From the NCBI RefSeq assembly GCF_004369205.1, contig NZ_QFGA01000001.1, positions 1,116,001-1,180,000 of the forward strand: a DNA stretch of 64,000 nt, in the 5' to 3' direction. Made by a program: the position numbers and the translations under genes. Source of the stretch: Pelotomaculum schinkii. Lineage in GTDB: Bacteria; Bacillota; Desulfotomaculia; Desulfotomaculales; Pelotomaculaceae. This document shows, piece by piece, positions 52,970 through 61,357 of the stretch. The notes under the pieces were generated by a model, which saw nothing but the letters and a program-made list of their open reading frames with translations, had not been told where the DNA came from and made no database searches. Numbering within the stretch: the stretch's first letter is position 1; every line of letters begins with the position of its first letter.

Positions 52970-53563
52970 ATGGCAGAAGATGTTAATGTCAACGTAAAAA
53001 TAGCTGATGCCGGACCCGCTGGTTGGCTTGCCTATTCCATCGCCACCTGGATGGCCTGGGCGTTTCTGGTAGGATATGTGAAGCCTTCGGCGCTGCTATT
53101 CATGGCTGCCCTGTCTTTAGCCTGCGCCATCCCTTATCTGATTGCGGGAATAACCCAGTTAAAGCTGGGTAATGTTGCCGGCGGCGTGACCTGGACCTAT
53201 TTCGGCTCGTTCTTTGCCTTCGCCTCCGCGTTAAATTACGCCATCACCTATTTCGCACCTATATACAAGTGGGATCTGGATGCCCGCATCCTGGGTTACG
53301 AGTGGGCTATTTTGGGAATCGTGCTCATTCTGACCACACCCATTTTCGCCAAATACTCTCCCTCGGCTGCAACCATCTCGGTAATCGGCGCAGATGTCGG
53401 TATTGCCTGCCTGGCCCTGGTTTACTGGGGAGTAGGCAGTCTGGCTGCCTTAAGCGGCTGGGGATTCTTTGTCGCAGGGTTCTTCGGCATAGTCATGGCT
53501 GCAGGCGGAATCCTCGAGGGCGCCGGCATGAAGTTCCCGATGGGTAAGCCGCTATTAAAATAA
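52970..53563 (+). CDS. GPR1/FUN34/YaaH (SatP)-type transporter
   Basis: 197 residues with six membrane helices. The family core IAGITQLKLGNVAGGVTWTYFG matches the SatP pattern of a short GNTFG-type loop. These transporters carry acetate, succinate or other small acids, and some ammonium. As the last operon gene it may move the substrate or product of the pxp pathway. AAGGAGG precedes the ATG. Confidence 0.82.
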   Translation: MAEDVNVNVKIADAGPAGWLAYSIATWMAWAFLVGYVKPSALLFMAALSLACAIPYLIAGITQLKLGNVAGGVTWTYFGSFFAFASALNYAITYFAPIYKWDLDARILGYEWAILGIVLILTTPIFAKYSPSAATISVIGADVGIACLALVYWGVGSLAALSGWGFFVAGFFGIVMAAGGILEGAGMKFPMGKPLLK

Positions 53564-53577
53564 TCAAAACATACTCT

Positions 53578-53606
53578 TTGACAAAATAAATCAATATTGT
53601 TAATAT
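53578..53606 (+). promoter_or_regulatory. Sigma-A promoter of the sigma-54 activator
   Basis: TTGACA (53578-53583), 17-bp spacer, TAATAT (53601-53606). It is followed by the second terminator-leader. Confidence 0.7.
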
Positions 53607-53627
53607 ATTTTAACAAGGTGAATTCTC

Positions 53628-53684
53628 AAGCAGCGGTGCTCATGACATCACTAATTCCTGTACATGGGCGCCGTTTTTCTTGAA
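53628..53684 (+). promoter_or_regulatory. Leader with intrinsic terminator, copy 2
   Basis: AAGCAGCGGTGCTCATGAC leads to AATTCCTGTACATGGGCGCC and TTTTTC. GGTGCTCATG pairs with CATGGGCGCC. It is related to 45703-45748 and sits at the same distance from its promoter. Confidence 0.5.
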
Positions 53685-53719
53685 AATAAGCATGGAAATC
53701 AATCAGTTGCATATTTGGG

Positions 53720-55414
53720 GTGTTGTTATTGCTTTGGGAGAAGTTAGTCGAAATGCTGCCGGTCGGTCTTATCGTTTATGACAAAAATAATAATGTTATT
53801 TTTTCCAATCAAGTAGCTGCTGACGCTTTGCATACAAGCGCCCGGTTGTTCACACAAATTTCAGCCGGCCAATCATTTGAAATAGCTGTTGGTGATAAAA
53901 CCTATGCCGCCAACCGGGTTGACATTAATGACGGCGCTATTAGTTTTGTTATTTTACTGTCCGATATTTCCCACTGGCGCAACGAAATAGCCGAGCAAAA
54001 AGAACAGATTAATGAGTTGGAGGATATCTTCAACTCCTCCTATGATGAGATCTTTGTTATCGATGGAAATGGTTTAACCAAACGAATCAACAAGGTTGGG
54101 GAAAGCTATTACGGAGTTCCGGTCAAAACACTTCTGGGCAAAAACGTTAAAGATCTGGAAAAAAGCGGCTTTTTCAACCAATCTGTGGCCAGGATTGTTT
54201 TACAGGACCAGAAACGTGTCACCATGACGCAAACCACCAAAAGCGGGAAGCACCTGATTGTTACAGGCAACCCCATCTTTAATGAAAACGGGGAGATTAC
54301 CCGTGTGGTTGTAAACTCACGGGATATATCGGAACTTTTAAACCTTAGAAAACAACTTGAAAATACCGAGCAGTTGGCGGAAAGTTACCGCCGGCAGCTG
54401 TTGAAGTTGAGCCAGGAAAAAGCCAGAAGCAGTGAGCTGATAGCCGAGAGCCCCCAGATGAAACGGGTGCTGGAAATGGTCGACAAGGTAGCCCAGGTCG
54501 ATTCAACCGTGCTGATTACAGGTGAATCAGGTGTCGGCAAGGGTGTCCTCGCCTCCAGGCTGCACAAGCTGAGCAAGCGCTCGGACGGTCCTTTTATCAC
54601 CATTAATTGCGGCGCTATTCCGGAAAATCTTTTAGAGTCGGAATTATTTGGCTACGAAGGCGGCGCTTTTACCGGAGCCCGCAAGGAAGGGAAAAAAGGG
54701 CTATTGGAACTGGCCAGCGGTGGTACTGTTTTTCTCGACGAGATAACCGAACTGCCTTTAGGCCTTCAGGTTAAGCTCTTGCAGGTAATCCATGAAAAAA
54801 AACTTATTCGCATCGGAGGCAGCAAGTATGTTGATGTAAATATCCGTTTTGTAGCCGCCACCAACAGGGATATCCGGCGGATGGTTGTTGAAGGCCTGTT
54901 CAGAGAGGATTTGTACTACCGGTTAAACGTGATCCCGATTGTCATCCCTCCTCTCCGCTACAGACAGGAAGACATACCGGTCCTGGTCGATTACTTTTTT
55001 GAAAAGCTTAACTCAAAATATCAGACGAATAAACAATTTACCAGTGAGGCGTTAGAAATCCTAAAAAATTACAATTGGCCCGGCAATGTCCGCGAACTGG
55101 AAAACCTTGTGGAAAGGCTCCTTGTTACCAGAGAGGACAACGAGATAGGCGTAGGCCACCTCCCCGATTATATCTTTGAAGGAAAAAGCAGGTTCCCCAA
55201 CAGGATTTATGTTCTGGACATCTATCCCTTAAAGGAAGCGACCGAGGAGTTGGAAAAACAGCTGATTGTCATGGCCCACAGCCGGTACAAAAATACCTAT
55301 AAAATGGCCAAGGCGCTGGAAATCAACCAGTCCACAGTGGTACGGAAATTACAAAAATACCATTTGGGCGCCTCCTCCCGGCCGGCCCCGATCAAGACGG
55401 GTAAGAAAAAATAA
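53720..55414 (+). CDS. Sigma-54-dependent transcriptional activator (PAS-AAA-Fis)
   Basis: 564 residues. There are two PAS-like sensor regions at the N terminus (LPVGLIVYDKNNNVIFSNQ; DEIFVIDGNGLTKRINKV), an AAA domain with Walker A GESGVGKG, the sigma-54-contact loop GAFTGA (here EGGAFTGARKEG) and Walker B GTVFLDEI, then a C-terminal Fis-type HTH (YKNTYKMAKALEINQSTVVRKL). It probably controls the adjacent pxp operon and the gabT-like gene, whose sigma-54 promoter lies 8 kb upstream. Start is a TTG at 53720. Confidence 0.93.
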   Translation: MLLLLWEKLVEMLPVGLIVYDKNNNVIFSNQVAADALHTSARLFTQISAGQSFEIAVGDKTYAANRVDINDGAISFVILLSDISHWRNEIAEQKEQINELEDIFNSSYDEIFVIDGNGLTKRINKVGESYYGVPVKTLLGKNVKDLEKSGFFNQSVARIVLQDQKRVTMTQTTKSGKHLIVTGNPIFNENGEITRVVVNSRDISELLNLRKQLENTEQLAESYRRQLLKLSQEKARSSELIAESPQMKRVLEMVDKVAQVDSTVLITGESGVGKGVLASRLHKLSKRSDGPFITINCGAIPENLLESELFGYEGGAFTGARKEGKKGLLELASGGTVFLDEITELPLGLQVKLLQVIHEKKLIRIGGSKYVDVNIRFVAATNRDIRRMVVEGLFREDLYYRLNVIPIVIPPLRYRQEDIPVLVDYFFEKLNSKYQTNKQFTSEALEILKNYNWPGNVRELENLVERLLVTREDNEIGVGHLPDYIFEGKSRFPNRIYVLDIYPLKEATEELEKQLIVMAHSRYKNTYKMAKALEINQSTVVRKLQKYHLGASSRPAPIKTGKKK

Positions 55415-55422
55415 AAAACAAA

Positions 55423-55460
55423 TAAGGGGGCTGTCCTTTAACAGCTCCCTTTGTTTTAAG
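55423..55460 (+). terminator. Terminator of the activator gene
   Basis: AAGGGGGCTG pairs with CAGCTCCCTT around TCCTTTAA, followed by TGTTTTAAG. Confidence 0.65.
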
Positions 55461-55475
55461 GCTTATTTTCATGAC

Positions 55476-55796
55476 TTAGTCGGCGTAACGACGGTAATTA
55501 CGGAAGCATTCACTGCAGTAAACAGGCTTGGATCCGTCCGGCTGGAACGGCACCCTGGCTATCTGACCACAGTCATCACAGGTTGCCTCATACATCTGGC
55601 GGTTGGGCCTGTTGCCCTGCCCACCTGCGAACCTGCCCTGTTCACGACCACGGCTGTTTTTACGGGCCGCCCTGCAGGCGGGACACCTGGAAGGCTCGTT
55701 GGTAAAGCCCTTCTCGGCAAAAAACTCCTGTTCCCCGGCCGTGAATTCAAATTCCATGCCACAATCCTTACATACTAAAGTTTTGCCTGTAAACAT
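55476..55796 (-). CDS. Zinc-ribbon protein (CxxCx(n)CxxC, probable zinc-binding domain)
   Basis: 106 residues with two zinc-ribbon-like parts: LVCKDCGMEFEFTAGEQEFFAEKG with RCPACR, and ATCDDCGQIARVPFQP with YCSECF. The order matches the small zinc-ribbon proteins found in Clostridia and Chloroflexi. The second zinc ribbon recalls the CxxC...CxxC of rubredoxin-like/CooF-adjacent factors, but no function is known. ATG 55796 follows AAAGGAG by 9 nt. Confidence 0.85.
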   Translation of the reverse strand: MFTGKTLVCKDCGMEFEFTAGEQEFFAEKGFTNEPSRCPACRAARKNSRGREQGRFAGGQGNRPNRQMYEATCDDCGQIARVPFQPDGSKPVYCSECFRNYRRYAD

Positions 55797-56029
55797 GAAA
55801 AACATCTCCTTTCCTAGAATGCTCTGCACGGACGAATTATCAACCCTGATTAAGGAGATGTCTATCGATCTTTAGCAGGCCTTACTATTATATCATCTTT
55901 ACTAACCATTTAAAACCTTAAACCCCGTATTAAGTAAAATATTTTAAACATCTGTAATTGTCTGTTATTGCAATAAAATGGATGCGGAGATATTATATTG
56001 ACAGCAACTGCACGTCAGGGGGTTGCATT

Positions 56030-56854
56030 TTGGAACAGCGGGAAAATTTTTTAAAAGCAGCTCAAGCCCTTAAAAAAGCACGAACAATCGTGGTTACAGC
56101 AGGCGCAGGCATGGGGGTTGATTCCGGCCTGCCTGATTTTAGGGGCGACCGGGGATTCTGGAAAGCCTACCCCATGTATGAACGACTGGGACTCAGTTTT
56201 GTGGATGCCGCCAACCCTTCCCACTTTCAGGCTAACCCCGCCTTCGGCTGGGGCTTCTATGGCCATCGCGCCAACCTTTACCGCCAGACCTTGCCCCACC
56301 ATGGGTTTACCCTGCTGCTGAACTGGGTTTCCCGTTACCAGCTGGACTGCTTCGTGGTAACCTCGAATGTCGACGGCCAGTTCCAAAAAGCTGGTTTTAG
56401 TGAGGAAGATATCTGTGAGGTCCACGGGTCGATCCACTATCTTCAATGTACCACCCCCTGCTCAAAAGACATCTGGGATAATAACGAGACTATCCCGGTT
56501 GATTTCTCCACCATGCTGGCCTCTCACATACCCCAATGCCCGTACTGCGGTGGTACGGCCAGGCCCAATATACTTATGTTCGGTGACTATACCTGGAACG
56601 CAACCAGGACTGCGCGCCAGGAAAGAAATCTAACGGAGTTCTTGAGAACCAACCGCCGGGAAAATCTGGTTGTAATAGAGATTGGGGCCGGAACCGCCCT
56701 ACCGACCATCCGCAACCTTAGTGAGAGGCTGGGCAGAAACTACAACGCCACGGTAATCAGGATCAACCCCCGCGAACCCTTTATACCCGGCCCTCATATC
56801 TCACTGGCCGGCGGGGCTTTGGAAGGTTTGAACGGGATTAACGAATTATTATAA
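56030..56854 (+). CDS. SIR2-family NAD-dependent deacetylase
   Basis: 274 residues. The NAD motif reads TAGAGMGVDSGLPDFRGDRG; the catalytic His is in EVHGSIH and the zinc cysteines in LQCTTPC and CPYCGG; GDYTWN and IEIGAGTALPT follow. Typical enzymes have GAGIS at the first motif, here GAGMGVDSG, a common variant in one bacterial group. TTG at 56030 is used; upstream frame is short and lacks family residues. It probably deacylates proteins. Confidence 0.88.
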   Translation: MEQRENFLKAAQALKKARTIVVTAGAGMGVDSGLPDFRGDRGFWKAYPMYERLGLSFVDAANPSHFQANPAFGWGFYGHRANLYRQTLPHHGFTLLLNWVSRYQLDCFVVTSNVDGQFQKAGFSEEDICEVHGSIHYLQCTTPCSKDIWDNNETIPVDFSTMLASHIPQCPYCGGTARPNILMFGDYTWNATRTARQERNLTEFLRTNRRENLVVIEIGAGTALPTIRNLSERLGRNYNATVIRINPREPFIPGPHISLAGGALEGLNGINELL

Positions 56855-56987
56855 AACGATATGGTGAAGGCAGCGCCAATATTTCATTGACACGGCCTTT
56901 TGACTCATGTAAAATTTAAATGAAAAGGGGCGGCTGAAGCTGTCATGCATTAAAACGTATTAATCAATAAAATCTAACACTGTGAAC

Positions 56988-57043
56988 AAACCACGGAGGT
57001 TAAGTCCTGATCATTTGGACAACCGTGGTTTTTTGTTTGTAAA
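56988..57043 (+). terminator. Terminator-type hairpin
   Basis: AACCACGG pairs with CCGTGGTT with a loop that includes GGTTAAGTCC and GGACAAC pairing, followed by TTTTTGTTTG. It lies between the sirtuin and cbiM genes and may also be an attenuator of the latter. Confidence 0.7.
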
Positions 57044-57118
57044 TGGGGTGATAGACTGATACATATATGAGTCTATAAACAAAAATAATATTTCAATTAC
57101 TTGTTGGGGAGTGATATT

Positions 57119-57748
57119 TTGCATATACCGGACGGTTTTCTTGACGCCAAGACCTGGGTTGCCACAACAGTGGTTGGCGCCGGGGCTCTCAGCTACAGTC
57201 TGAAAAAGGTGCGGGAGGAATTCAATGAGCGTCTGATCCCGGTGATGGGAGTGCTGGCGGCCTTCATCTTTGCCGCCCAAATGATCAATTTTCCCATAGC
57301 GGGCGGCACATCCGGCCACCTGCTGGGCGCAACCCTGGCTACAGTCCTGCTTGGTCCCTGGTGTTCCGGACTGATCATTTCAACTGTCCTGATTATCCAG
57401 TGCCTTTTCTTCAATGACGGTGGTTTGACCGCCCTGGGCGCCAACATTCTAAATATGGCCTTTATCGGCAGCCTGGTTGCATATGGAGTATATAAACTTG
57501 TATCCGGCAAGAGTCGTTTTGAGCAAGCGGCTATTTTCCTGGCAGCCTGGTCCTCCGTGATCGCCGCCGCTCTGGTCGCCACAGTGGAACTGGCCTTATC
57601 CGGAACAGTCCCCTTTCATGTCGCCCTGGCGGCAATGCTCAGCTGGCATTTTTTAATCGGTATCGGCGAAGGGTTAATCACGGTAGTCGTAGTGTCTTAC
57701 GTGCGGGGCGTCGGCTTGAAGCCAACCTGGCAGCAGAAAAAAGCATAG
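57119..57748 (+). CDS. cbiM: Cobalt/nickel ECF transporter S component CbiM
   Basis: 209 residues starting MHIPDGFLD, the invariant CbiM/NikM N terminus whose His binds the metal, with about seven membrane helices and the FPIAGGTSGHLLGA motif. TTG 57119 puts the essential Met-His at the N terminus and follows GGGGAG by 8 nt. It acts with CbiN and needs CbiQ/CbiO for energy; these are not next to it. Confidence 0.93.
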   Translation: MHIPDGFLDAKTWVATTVVGAGALSYSLKKVREEFNERLIPVMGVLAAFIFAAQMINFPIAGGTSGHLLGATLATVLLGPWCSGLIISTVLIIQCLFFNDGGLTALGANILNMAFIGSLVAYGVYKLVSGKSRFEQAAIFLAAWSSVIAAALVATVELALSGTVPFHVALAAMLSWHFLIGIGEGLITVVVVSYVRGVGLKPTWQQKKA

Positions 57749-57765
57749 GTAAGGGGGTTCCAAGC

Positions 57766-58089
57766 ATGAATACGAAAAAAACAGTACTAATCCTTTTATT
57801 GTCCGCCCTGGTCGTGGCCGCCCTACTTTCTCCCTTCGCCTCATCCAGTCCGGACGGGCTGGAAAGGGTTGCTGAAGACCAAGGCTTCCTCGACAAGGGC
57901 GATGAACAGGTCTTGAGCTCGCCAATACCCGATTACCTTTTTCCGGGTATCCAGAATGAAAAGGCAGCGACATCAGCCGCAGGCGTCATCGGGACCATGC
58001 TGACCTTTGGGGCGGTGTATGTACTGGGCAGGATAGTTACCGTCCGCAAAGCTAAAGCAGAGACAAAATTGCAATCAACATCTAAGTGA
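57766..58089 (+). CDS. PDGLE-domain protein (CbiN-like)
   Basis: 107 residues with an N-terminal and a C-terminal membrane helix and the extracytoplasmic motif SSPDGLERVAE, the PDGLE signature that sits beside CbiM as a CbiN-like subunit. It also has a YLFPGI segment. It starts 17 bp after cbiM. Probably stabilises metal uptake by CbiM. Confidence 0.88.
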   Translation: MNTKKTVLILLLSALVVAALLSPFASSSPDGLERVAEDQGFLDKGDEQVLSSPIPDYLFPGIQNEKAATSAAGVIGTMLTFGAVYVLGRIVTVRKAKAETKLQSTSK

Positions 58090-58126
58090 ATAAACAGTCA
58101 GGGATGATTGTATCGAGAATAGTAAT

Positions 58127-58148
58127 GGGTGCGAATAAATCCGCACCC
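58127..58148. terminator. Hairpin between convergent genes
   Basis: GGGTGCG pairs with CGCACCC around AATAAATC, then TCATCATTTT. It resembles a shortened REP palindrome used as a terminator. Confidence 0.5.
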
Positions 58149-58190
58149 TCATCATTTTATCACAAGACCCTTCTCAGGACGGATCGTCAT

Positions 58191-59390
58191 TTAGCATTCC
58201 ACCTGTCTGTATAAATGCTCACGGGTCAAGGCCAGGTTGTTGTTAAGCCCGCCTGAGAAAAGAATCTGGTGTACATTCAGTCCGCTCACCCAGAAACTGG
58301 CGGCGCAGGAATGAAGATACAGCCGCCACATCCGGACAAAGCGTTCACCGAACATCTCCCTCACCCTGTCCACATTATGTTCAAAGCCTTCAGCCCAGCG
58401 CTCCAGAGTCATGGCATAGTGGACCCGCAGGCTTTCAACATCAATGACATGAAAATCATAGTCCGCCAGTTGCCATATTGCCTCCCTCAGGGAAGGTATA
58501 TAACCGCCACGAAAAATATATTTTTCGATCCAGGAGTTTACGGGACCCTCCTTGAGGTGGGAAATGGTATGCAGCAGTACCAGGCCGCCTTCCTTCAACA
58601 GTCTCCTCAAGGAGCTCATAAATTCCGGATAGTTGGCCCGGCCTACGTGTTCAAACATCCCCACACTGGCTATTTTATCAAAGACACGCCCGCCGGACGC
58701 CAGGACCCGGTAATCCATCAGCTCAACCTCCACCTGGCCGTCCAAACCCAGTTCCTTAATCCTGCGCCGGGTTTCCTCAAACTGCTCCTGACTCAGGGTA
58801 ATCCCCATCGCTTTCACGCCGTATTCACGGGCGGCCCGGATAATCAGCCAGCCCCAGCCGCTGCCGATATCTAATAGAGTTTCGCCCGGCTTCAGCTCAA
58901 GTTTCTTTAAGACGTGGTCAATTTTCTGGTTTTGTGCTTTACTCAGGGAATCCGCAGGGCTCTGAAAATAGGCGCAGGAGTAGCTCATGGTCTCATCCAG
59001 CCACAATGAAAAAAAATCGTTCCCCAGATCGTAGTGCTGCTGAATGTCTTCCTGCTGCTTACGCAGGGAATTTGGTCTCAGCCTGCAGGGGAAAGACCGG
59101 GCTAAAGCATGGCCTTTGAAACGGCCTTCAAAAATCTCTTTACCCTGCAGTACAGTCTTGGTAATTTCCTCCAGGTCTCCGAAGAAGTCAATCACCCCAT
59201 CCATATAGGCTTCACCCAAGGTCAGCACCGGGTCCTGGACAAACTTCCTGCCCGGTAGTTTTTCGCGGAATAACAGCTTAAAGCAAGGAGCGCCGGCGCC
59301 ATACCGCTCCGTTGTACCGTCCCAATAGGTTACTTCGAATGCCGGGGACTTAATCCCGCCTAACAAATTGTGTAGTAACTGCTTTTGCAT
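58191..59390 (-). CDS. Cyclopropane-fatty-acyl-phospholipid synthase
   Basis: 399 residues of the CFA family. The SAM motif is LLDIGSGWGWL, with the downstream bicarbonate/lipid-site motifs SVGMFEHVG, FIFRGGYIPS and the N-terminal ERYGAGAPCFKLLF region. It adds a methylene to unsaturated membrane phospholipids using SAM, hardening the membrane against stress. The start at 59390 follows GGAGGAGATGGGCA; the longer frame overlaps a REP element. Confidence 0.93.
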   Translation of the reverse strand: MQKQLLHNLLGGIKSPAFEVTYWDGTTERYGAGAPCFKLLFREKLPGRKFVQDPVLTLGEAYMDGVIDFFGDLEEITKTVLQGKEIFEGRFKGHALARSFPCRLRPNSLRKQQEDIQQHYDLGNDFFSLWLDETMSYSCAYFQSPADSLSKAQNQKIDHVLKKLELKPGETLLDIGSGWGWLIIRAAREYGVKAMGITLSQEQFEETRRRIKELGLDGQVEVELMDYRVLASGGRVFDKIASVGMFEHVGRANYPEFMSSLRRLLKEGGLVLLHTISHLKEGPVNSWIEKYIFRGGYIPSLREAIWQLADYDFHVIDVESLRVHYAMTLERWAEGFEHNVDRVREMFGERFVRMWRLYLHSCAASFWVSGLNVHQILFSGGLNNNLALTREHLYRQVEC

Positions 59391-59658
59391 TGCCCATCTC
59401 CTCCTGATTGTTCCTGAGTAGTTGTCCATGCCGCCGGCGGCGCCGCGTATCATGAAAATAAATTTCCATCCTTCTGCTGGCGCCGCTCCTGGGGCATGGT
59501 TGTCCAATGTGGCTTTTGTGCGAATGAATTCACACCTGCATTTTTCAGGATAGGTTTTCCATCCTCTGACACGGTTATGTATCTTTACTATCTGACCGTG
59601 TTTGGCGTTATAATAGAGTAATGATCAAAATGCAAACTAGTAAAAGGAGGTAAATTTA
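59391..59658. repeat. Partial REP-like segment
   Basis: GGCTTTTGTGCGAATGAATTC with CACACCTGCATTTTTCAGGA (about 59511-59552) is one inverted half of the REP module. The promoter for the FmdE-like gene should lie in 59560-59640. Confidence 0.55.
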
Positions 59659-60252
59659 ATGTGTACAGAAAAAAGCGATTGGGATAAGGTTATTGAGTTC
59701 CACGGCCACAGTTGCCCGGGCATAGCTACAGGTTACCACGTAGCCAGAGTTGCTTTACAAAAACTACAGGCCATTCGAGCCGCCGACGAGGAGTTGATCG
59801 CTATTGTAGAAAATGACTCCTGCAGCGTGGACGCTATCCAGGTTTTGACCGGTTGCACCTTCGGCAAAGGAAACCTTGTCTTTAACGACTTGGGGAAACA
59901 GGTCTATACTTTTGTTTGCCGCAACAGCGGACGTGCTGTACGGATTGCTGTCAAAGGTTCGGCAAGGCCAAAGGCCCCTTCGTTGAAAGAGCTAAGGGAT
60001 AAAGTTTACGGCGGGACAGCCTCCGCTGAAGAACGTAAAGCTTTCCACGACCACCAGCAGGAACGCATCCGCTATATCCTGGATCTGCCCGACGATGAAT
60101 TTTGTGAGATCCGGGACGTTGAAATTGAATTTCCCGATAAGGCCAAGATTTACGATTCTCACACCTGTGCCGTATGCGGGGAACAGGTCATGGAGCCGCG
60201 TGTCCGTGTTAAAGGCGGCAAGATTGTTTGCATACCCTGCTCAGAGCATTAG
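59659..60252 (+). CDS. FmdE-family protein with zinc ribbon
   Basis: 197 residues. The N-terminal FmdE domain holds GHSCPGIATG and DSCSVDAIQVLTGCTFGKGN; a C-terminal TraR-like zinc ribbon has CAVCGEQVM and CIPC. FmdE-type proteins occur with formylmethanofuran or molybdo-enzymes, but bacterial versions stand alone and their role is unknown. A perfect AAAGGAGGTAAAT site precedes the ATG. It overlaps the opposite-strand gene by 4 bp. Confidence 0.9.
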   Translation: MCTEKSDWDKVIEFHGHSCPGIATGYHVARVALQKLQAIRAADEELIAIVENDSCSVDAIQVLTGCTFGKGNLVFNDLGKQVYTFVCRNSGRAVRIAVKGSARPKAPSLKELRDKVYGGTASAEERKAFHDHQQERIRYILDLPDDEFCEIRDVEIEFPDKAKIYDSHTCAVCGEQVMEPRVRVKGGKIVCIPCSEH

Positions 60253-60560
60253 ACAGAGACTGACCGAAATATTATTCCTTCAAAAATCTGCTTGATGCCG
60301 TTTCTGCCCGGGAAAAACCCCTCTCCAAGCAGAATGTATGCGACAATACCTGCCGCAAGAGCAAGAATCACTAGAACAGCAAACCAGCGGGGTATACGCC
60401 CTCTCCAAAAAAGGCTCAGCCCAACAACAATCAAGATTACAGGCCACAGCCTGGCCGACTGGGTTAACATCTCACGCGAGGCGTACCCCGTATTGATCAA
60501 GAGCATCGCTGTCCCAAACAGGATCAGCGCCATCCCGAGAATGAACGTCCCGACACTCAC
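60249..60560 (-). CDS. Small membrane protein (LiaF/DUF5668-like)
   Basis: 103 residues with two or three membrane helices: GTFILGMALILFGTAMLL, LWPVILIVVGLSLFW and a third. The LWPVILIVVG repeat is typical of LiaF-TM/DUF5668 domains, usual neighbours of PspC. GTG 60560 overlaps the PspC stop (GTGA) and follows AAAGGAGAG, so it is co-translated. Confidence 0.75.
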   Translation of the reverse strand: MSVGTFILGMALILFGTAMLLINTGYASREMLTQSARLWPVILIVVGLSLFWRGRIPRWFAVLVILALAAGIVAYILLGEGFFPGRNGIKQIFEGIIFRSVSV

Positions 60561-61006
60561 CGGTCTCTCTCCTTTCCCGAGCCTTGGAACAGAATATAAA
60601 TCCCCAGGGCAATGATCAACAGCGGCCAAGAAAAACGCAAAAAATAGTGAGGGACTGTTTGTCCGACCAGAAAGATGATGCCCAGCCCGATCAACAGGAG
60701 ACCGGCGTTGCGCCTTCGTTTTTCCGAATCTACATGCAAGCCTTTTTTTTCACCAGGCGACTGGTACCCGGCCGTCGGCTCTCCCTGCGCCTCCTGCACT
60801 CCTTCAACAGGGATGTCCGGACGGTCGTTTTCAACAGGTATAACAACCGCTGCGATGATGTAAACAAGAATGCCGCTGCCGCCAAGCATCACCGACAGGA
60901 CCCATAGCAGCCTTACAAGGGTTACATCGACCTCAAAATACTCGGCCATACCGGCAGCGACCCCTGCAATCATCTTGTTTTTACGGGATCGGTAGAGCCT
61001 GTTCAT
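60557..61006 (-). CDS. PspC-domain membrane protein
   Basis: 149 residues. The PspC domain (NRLYRSRKNKMIAGVAAGMA, DVTLVRLLWVLSVMLGGSG, VYIIAAVVIPVE) is followed by a linker and a second LiaF-TM-type region (LLIGLGIIFLVGQ, WPLLIIALGIYIL). PspC proteins sense membrane stress. The start at 61006 follows a GGGGGCA site. Paired with the overlapping gene. Confidence 0.88.
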   Translation of the reverse strand: MNRLYRSRKNKMIAGVAAGMAEYFEVDVTLVRLLWVLSVMLGGSGILVYIIAAVVIPVENDRPDIPVEGVQEAQGEPTAGYQSPGEKKGLHVDSEKRRRNAGLLLIGLGIIFLVGQTVPHYFLRFSWPLLIIALGIYILFQGSGKERDR

Positions 61007-61190
61007 ATGAATGCCCCCAAATAAAGTTGTTTTAACCACTACATTGAAAATACGGGTGCGAATTAGATTCGCAAAATATAAAAATTATTTGATTTTCATG
61101 AACATTATGGTTAAGATTAAAGTTAATGGATAATTATTTCCTGACAGTTTTTATCAGTATATTTAATTTCCCATACAATTTGTATATTAT

Positions 61191-61275
61191 GCGGGGAGCT
61201 GAAGCTATTCGGCTGAGAAAGAACTTGGTTCTGACCCACAGACCTGATCTGGGTAATGCCAGCGTAGGGACAAGC
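61191..61275 (+). ncRNA. TPP riboswitch (THI element)
   Basis: The two conserved TPP-aptamer halves are present: GCTGAGA followed by the GACCC-type segment, then ACCTGATCTGGGTAATGCCA and GCGTAGGGA. A terminator stem GGCCTTTTGCCTGC/GCAGGCAGAAGGCC at 61307-61330, followed by TAATTTAATTT, is the likely expression platform. It controls the thiamine-related operon starting at 61358. Confidence 0.93.
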
Positions 61276-61306
61276 TAGATCGTGCTTTAAGTGAGCGCGT
61301 TCGGGC

Positions 61307-61341
61307 CTTTTGCCTGCAGGCAGAAGGCCTAATTTAATTTA
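61307..61341 (+). terminator. TPP riboswitch terminator
   Basis: GGCCTTTTGCCTG pairs with CAGGCAGAAGGCC, followed by TAATTTAATTT. It would form when TPP is bound. Confidence 0.75.
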
Positions 61342-61357
61342 AAGGAGGTTTTTGTCA

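Larger units (their letters stand above)
61007..61357. promoter_or_regulatory. Intergenic region with TPP riboswitch
   Basis: Contains a partial REP segment (61043-61075, GGGTGCGAATTAGATTCGC) and the riboswitch described separately. The promoter of the thiamine operon must lie in 61080-61185. Confidence 0.6.
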
